NCBI GenBank assembly: GCA_002502625.1
Contig: DAPV01000078.1
Span: 1-36,601, forward strand
Source: Euryarchaeota archaeon UBA125
Lineage (GTDB): Archaea > Thermoplasmatota > Poseidoniia > Poseidoniales > Thalassarchaeaceae
Direction of reading: 5' to 3'
Length of the DNA stretch: 36,601 nt
Position 1 is the stretch's first letter; every line of letters begins with the position of its first letter. Under the pieces are notes generated by a model. It ran no database searches and was not told where the DNA came from. It saw only the letters and a program-made list of their open reading frames with translations. Positions 34,291-36,601 of the stretch are shown one piece after another. Made by a program: the position numbers and the translations under genes.

Positions 34291-34560
34291 CTATTGCACT
34301 TCTCGAAGAAGAGCTTCGAGAGCAGTTTGAATTTGAAGGCAAAGAGGTCCAAAGTGGATAGGAAGATTCGCATCGTTGAAAATCTCATCTAACTTACTTG
34401 CTGTCATTCCTAAACGTACATCCATTTCCTTATCCTGATTTAGTAACCAATCAGTAGTTGCTTCCTTCGCAGACTTGCGAATATTTCGAGGAACCTGGCT
34501 GTCCTGAAGTTGTTCAAGGACAGTAGCAATTTGTTGGATTCGCGTATTTACATCGTTCAT
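34291..34560 (-). CDS. UPF0147 family protein
   Basis: An 89-aa helical protein matching the archaeal UPF0147 family: DSQVPRNIRKSAKEATTDWL and SKLDEIFNDANLPIHFG (family: VPRNIRR...LDEISNDPNMPxH). The function is unknown; the family is widespread in archaea. The start is the ATG at 34560 (MNDVNTRI); the frame is open to 34620, but those 20 residues are not family-like. It is divergent from the prepilin peptidase gene. Confidence 0.85.
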   Translation of the reverse strand: MNDVNTRIQQIATVLEQLQDSQVPRNIRKSAKEATTDWLLNQDKEMDVRLGMTASKLDEIFNDANLPIHFGPLCLQIQTALEALLREVQ

Positions 34561-34641
34561 GGCTTCTACACATCCTTCCGCACTATTCCGTGGTTGGAGG
34601 ACGGCCGACTTTAAGTTCATTGTAGAATTTAGCCGTATCAG

Positions 34642-35661
34642 ATGTGGACAGTGGCCCCCTCAGATTTCGTCGGACTTCTTCGTTTGACAATTCTACTACT
34701 TTGCATGGGTGGTGCCGCTGCTATGGATCATTGGACTCGAAGAGTACCAAATGACTGGTGGATAAGATGGGGGGTAGCTATTGTTTTTCTCTTATGTATC
34801 GAAATGATGTTACTAGAAGCGGATTTACCACTGATTTTACTTGCATTAGGCATAGTTGCTTGGGCATCAATTAGTGTGATAGGAACACCCTCACTTAACG
34901 ATATGAAAAATGGCTCATATCTTGATTGGGCTGTTTTCTCATGGTATGTTTTAGGATTAGTTGGATTAGGATGCAGTGTTATACTCCATGCAGAAAATGC
35001 ACTATGGATTATGGGCTTACATTCTAACCCCCCTCTATTCCTGATAATAGACGGGTCAGATCTAGAATTAGCACTAATACATGCAAATATTCTGCTAGAT
35101 CTGATTGGACTAGGTATTTGTATAGGATTCATTGAACTTGCTTGGAGAATGAGATTACTACATGGAGGAGCAGATGCAAAGGCATTGATGATAGTGGCTA
35201 TCGCCCTTCCATGGTGGTCAGGAATTGGTGTGATTGGAATGTCATCTTTGATTCCTCCAATGATTTCTGTTCTAGTTTGGTCCGCTGCTAGTTTCCTTCT
35301 TTTGCCTATTCGAACAATTGTTTCAAATATCTCTAATGGTGTTACATCTCCAATCAAAATGATTTGGCATTCAGAAAAATGGCCACTAGATAAAATTCGA
35401 GGAAAGCACGTGTGGATTCTAAGTGAAGTAATTGATGGAACGGATGGGGAAAGAAAGCTTTCTGTCAGAATGAGACCAAAGAGAACTAAGGAAAACTCAG
35501 ATACAATTGCTACCAAAATTGATGAATTAGGTCAATTAGGTGAAACTAAAGCATGGATAACAAAGAAACATCCATTCCTAGTGTATGTTTTACCGAGTAT
35601 TCCTCTTGCGGTAATCTTCGGTGATCCAATCGTATGGATTTTATCTATCTTAGGATTTTAA
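34642..35661 (+). CDS. A24-family prepilin/preflagellin peptidase
   Basis: A 339-aa aspartic membrane peptidase that trims class III signal peptides of type IV pilins or archaellins. The two catalytic Asp are in AAAMDHWTRRVPN (D29) and in GGADAK (D178), the archaeal form of the GxGD motif. Several hydrophobic helices surround them, and a helix near the C-terminus follows a soluble loop of about 90 residues (about 228-317). No pilin or archaellin gene is in the window, so the substrate is unknown. It ends 1 base before the convergent LonB gene. Confidence 0.85.
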   Translation: MWTVAPSDFVGLLRLTILLLCMGGAAAMDHWTRRVPNDWWIRWGVAIVFLLCIEMMLLEADLPLILLALGIVAWASISVIGTPSLNDMKNGSYLDWAVFSWYVLGLVGLGCSVILHAENALWIMGLHSNPPLFLIIDGSDLELALIHANILLDLIGLGICIGFIELAWRMRLLHGGADAKALMIVAIALPWWSGIGVIGMSSLIPPMISVLVWSAASFLLLPIRTIVSNISNGVTSPIKMIWHSEKWPLDKIRGKHVWILSEVIDGTDGERKLSVRMRPKRTKENSDTIATKIDELGQLGETKAWITKKHPFLVYVLPSIPLAVIFGDPIVWILSILGF

Positions 35662-35662
35662 T

Positions 35663-36601
35663 TCATACTGGGCTTTTATCTGGTATAGAGGTCAACTTGT
35701 CAACAACTTTAGACAATCTATCCACCAAACTATCCTTTTCTTCACTCTGAATCAAAGCGTGCTCAAGAACCTCATCTAAGGAATCTACGGCAATAACATC
35801 AACCATAGCTTGATACTTTTCATCGATTAAAACATCCCTCATGTTAGTTCGAGGCACGATTATTCGAGTAATACCTGATTTAGCAGCAGCCTCAATCTTC
35901 GCAGTTACGCCTCCAATCGGCAAAACCTCTCCTCTTACGCTAAGACTGCCGGTCATGGCCAAATTTTGGTCGACTGGCAAGTCTTCAAATGCACTAATTA
36001 TTGCTGTAGCCATTGTAATTGATGCACTATCTCCATCTACTCCATGGGTTCCAGGGAATTGAACATGAATATCATAATCTGCGATATCTTTACCAGTCAA
36101 TTTCTTGACAACTGCATTGATATTTGTAACGCTCTCTTTAGCCAAGTCAGAAAGACCACCAGTGGCATAAACTGCTCCATTTCTACCTTGAGCAGGGGTA
36201 ACTAAAGCCTCTACAGGTAGCACAATACCCGAAAAATCAGATAATCCAGAATCTGCGCCAAGGACTGCTAACCCGTTTACTCTACCTACTCGAGCACCAC
36301 TGTTGACCAACATTGCATATTCATTCTGTCTTTCGATGTAACGATCTGCAATTTGCTGTTCAAGGGGTTTAGCAATTATTCTCGCACGAGTGATATGATC
36401 GGGCGTGACTATAGGAGCATCTTCTTCTGCCGCTAAATCTCCTGCGACTCGCACAAGGCCGCCCAATTCTCTCAAACGAAGAGTCAGTTTTCCACGTCTT
36501 CCTGCTCTTCTTTGAGATTCTTTCAGAATTAAACCAACAGCTGCCCTGTTGAAGTGTGGAATTGGTTTACCTGATTTCTTTTTCATCTCATTCTTTACTT
36601 C
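35663..36601 (-). CDS. lonB: Membrane-type archaeal Lon protease (LonB), C-terminal part
   Basis: The frame is open through the window edge, so the N-terminal AAA+ and membrane portion lie outside; the Met at 36586 is internal (upstream codons read EVKNE). The visible part begins in the ATPase lid (HFNRAAVGLILKESQRRAGRRG, LTLRLRELGGLVRVAGD) and continues into the Lon protease domain. The catalytic dyad is Ser in GDSAS (codon 36026-36028) and Lys in GGVTAKIEAA. LVNSGARVGRVNGLAVLG is typical of archaeal LonB. LonB degrades misfolded and membrane-associated proteins. Confidence 0.93.
   Translation of the reverse strand, partial: EVKNEMKKKSGKPIPHFNRAAVGLILKESQRRAGRRGKLTLRLRELGGLVRVAGDLAAEEDAPIVTPDHITRARIIAKPLEQQIADRYIERQNEYAMLVNSGARVGRVNGLAVLGADSGLSDFSGIVLPVEALVTPAQGRNGAVYATGGLSDLAKESVTNINAVVKKLTGKDIADYDIHVQFPGTHGVDGDSASITMATAIISAFEDLPVDQNLAMTGSLSVRGEVLPIGGVTAKIEAAAKSGITRIIVPRTNMRDVLIDEKYQAMVDVIAVDSLDEVLEHALIQSEEKDSLVDRLSKVVDKLTSIPDKSPV

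Noticed and set aside
34728..35516. 262-codon open frame on the minus strand opposite the prepilin peptidase
   Set aside because: It lies antisense to a gene with clear catalytic motifs, shows no family resemblance and has composition typical of a shadow frame.
1..36601. Genome-wide reassignment of TAG
   Set aside because: The gene ending at 2752 uses TAG as a natural stop with another gene starting 8 bases later, so TAG is an ordinary stop here.
1..36601. CRISPR arrays, insertion sequences, tRNA or rRNA genes
   Set aside because: No regularly spaced repeats, transposase motifs or cloverleaf-like sequence were found; the gaps between genes are mostly under 200 bases.

Overview
The window looks like a piece of a marine Thermoplasmatota genome, probably Marine Group II (Poseidoniales). 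It is AT-rich and gene-dense. Archaeal informational genes include TFB, ribosomal protein L40e, archaeosine tRNA-guanine transglycosylase, CTP-dependent riboflavin kinase, LonB protease, a UPF0147 protein and a DUF835 protein. They sit beside bacterial- or eukaryote-like metabolic genes: a complete SUF operon with SufE, a mitochondrial-type citrate synthase and an alpha-oxoamine synthase. The lineage is inferred from gene content alone. No stretch longer than about 300 bases lacks a gene. No rRNA, tRNA, CRISPR array or insertion sequence was recognised.

Layout. 1-3891 (+): a surface-anchored protein cut by the window edge, a membrane protein, and a glycerophosphodiesterase-like protein whose catalytic HRG strand lies at the C-terminus. 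3892-5627: citrate synthase (-) and a YkgJ-type cysteine-cluster protein (+). 5632-9371 (-): a two-gene unit of a DUF835 protein and a DnaA-like AAA+ ATPase with no DNA-binding domain IV. 9569-10895 (+): two small membrane proteins. 10902-14447: an alpha-oxoamine synthase (-), a PqqB-like metallo-beta-lactamase-fold gene interrupted by an in-frame TAG (+), riboflavin kinase (+) and TruA (-). 14457-17339 (-): a repeat-type helical protein, a PH-domain membrane protein and an unrecognised W-rich protein. 17378-22174 (-): four translationally coupled ABC transporter genes (ATPase-permease-ATPase-permease), the last with a large Asp-rich exoplasmic domain. 22234-24303 (-): archaeosine TGT lacking its zinc ligands. 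24376-30294: a NifU-type scaffold gene divergent from sufC-B-D-S-E-T. 30280-36601: TFB, an atypical MBL-fold protein, a small zinc protein, purA, L40e, UPF0147, an A24 prepilin peptidase and the C-terminal part of LonB.

How the genes work together. The clearest functional unit is the Fe-S assembly cluster: SufS and SufE mobilise sulfur, SufBCD is the scaffold, and SufT and the NifU-type protein act in maturation or transfer. The ABC operon probably encodes two exporters made together. The DUF835/DnaA-like pair is the best candidate for an undescribed system. The most unusual single-gene observations are the apparent circular permutation of the GDPD protein, the TAG inside the PqqB-like gene, the loss of all zinc ligands in arcTGT, and a diverged 190-base tandem duplication across the purA/zinc-protein junction that left gene fragments on both sides.
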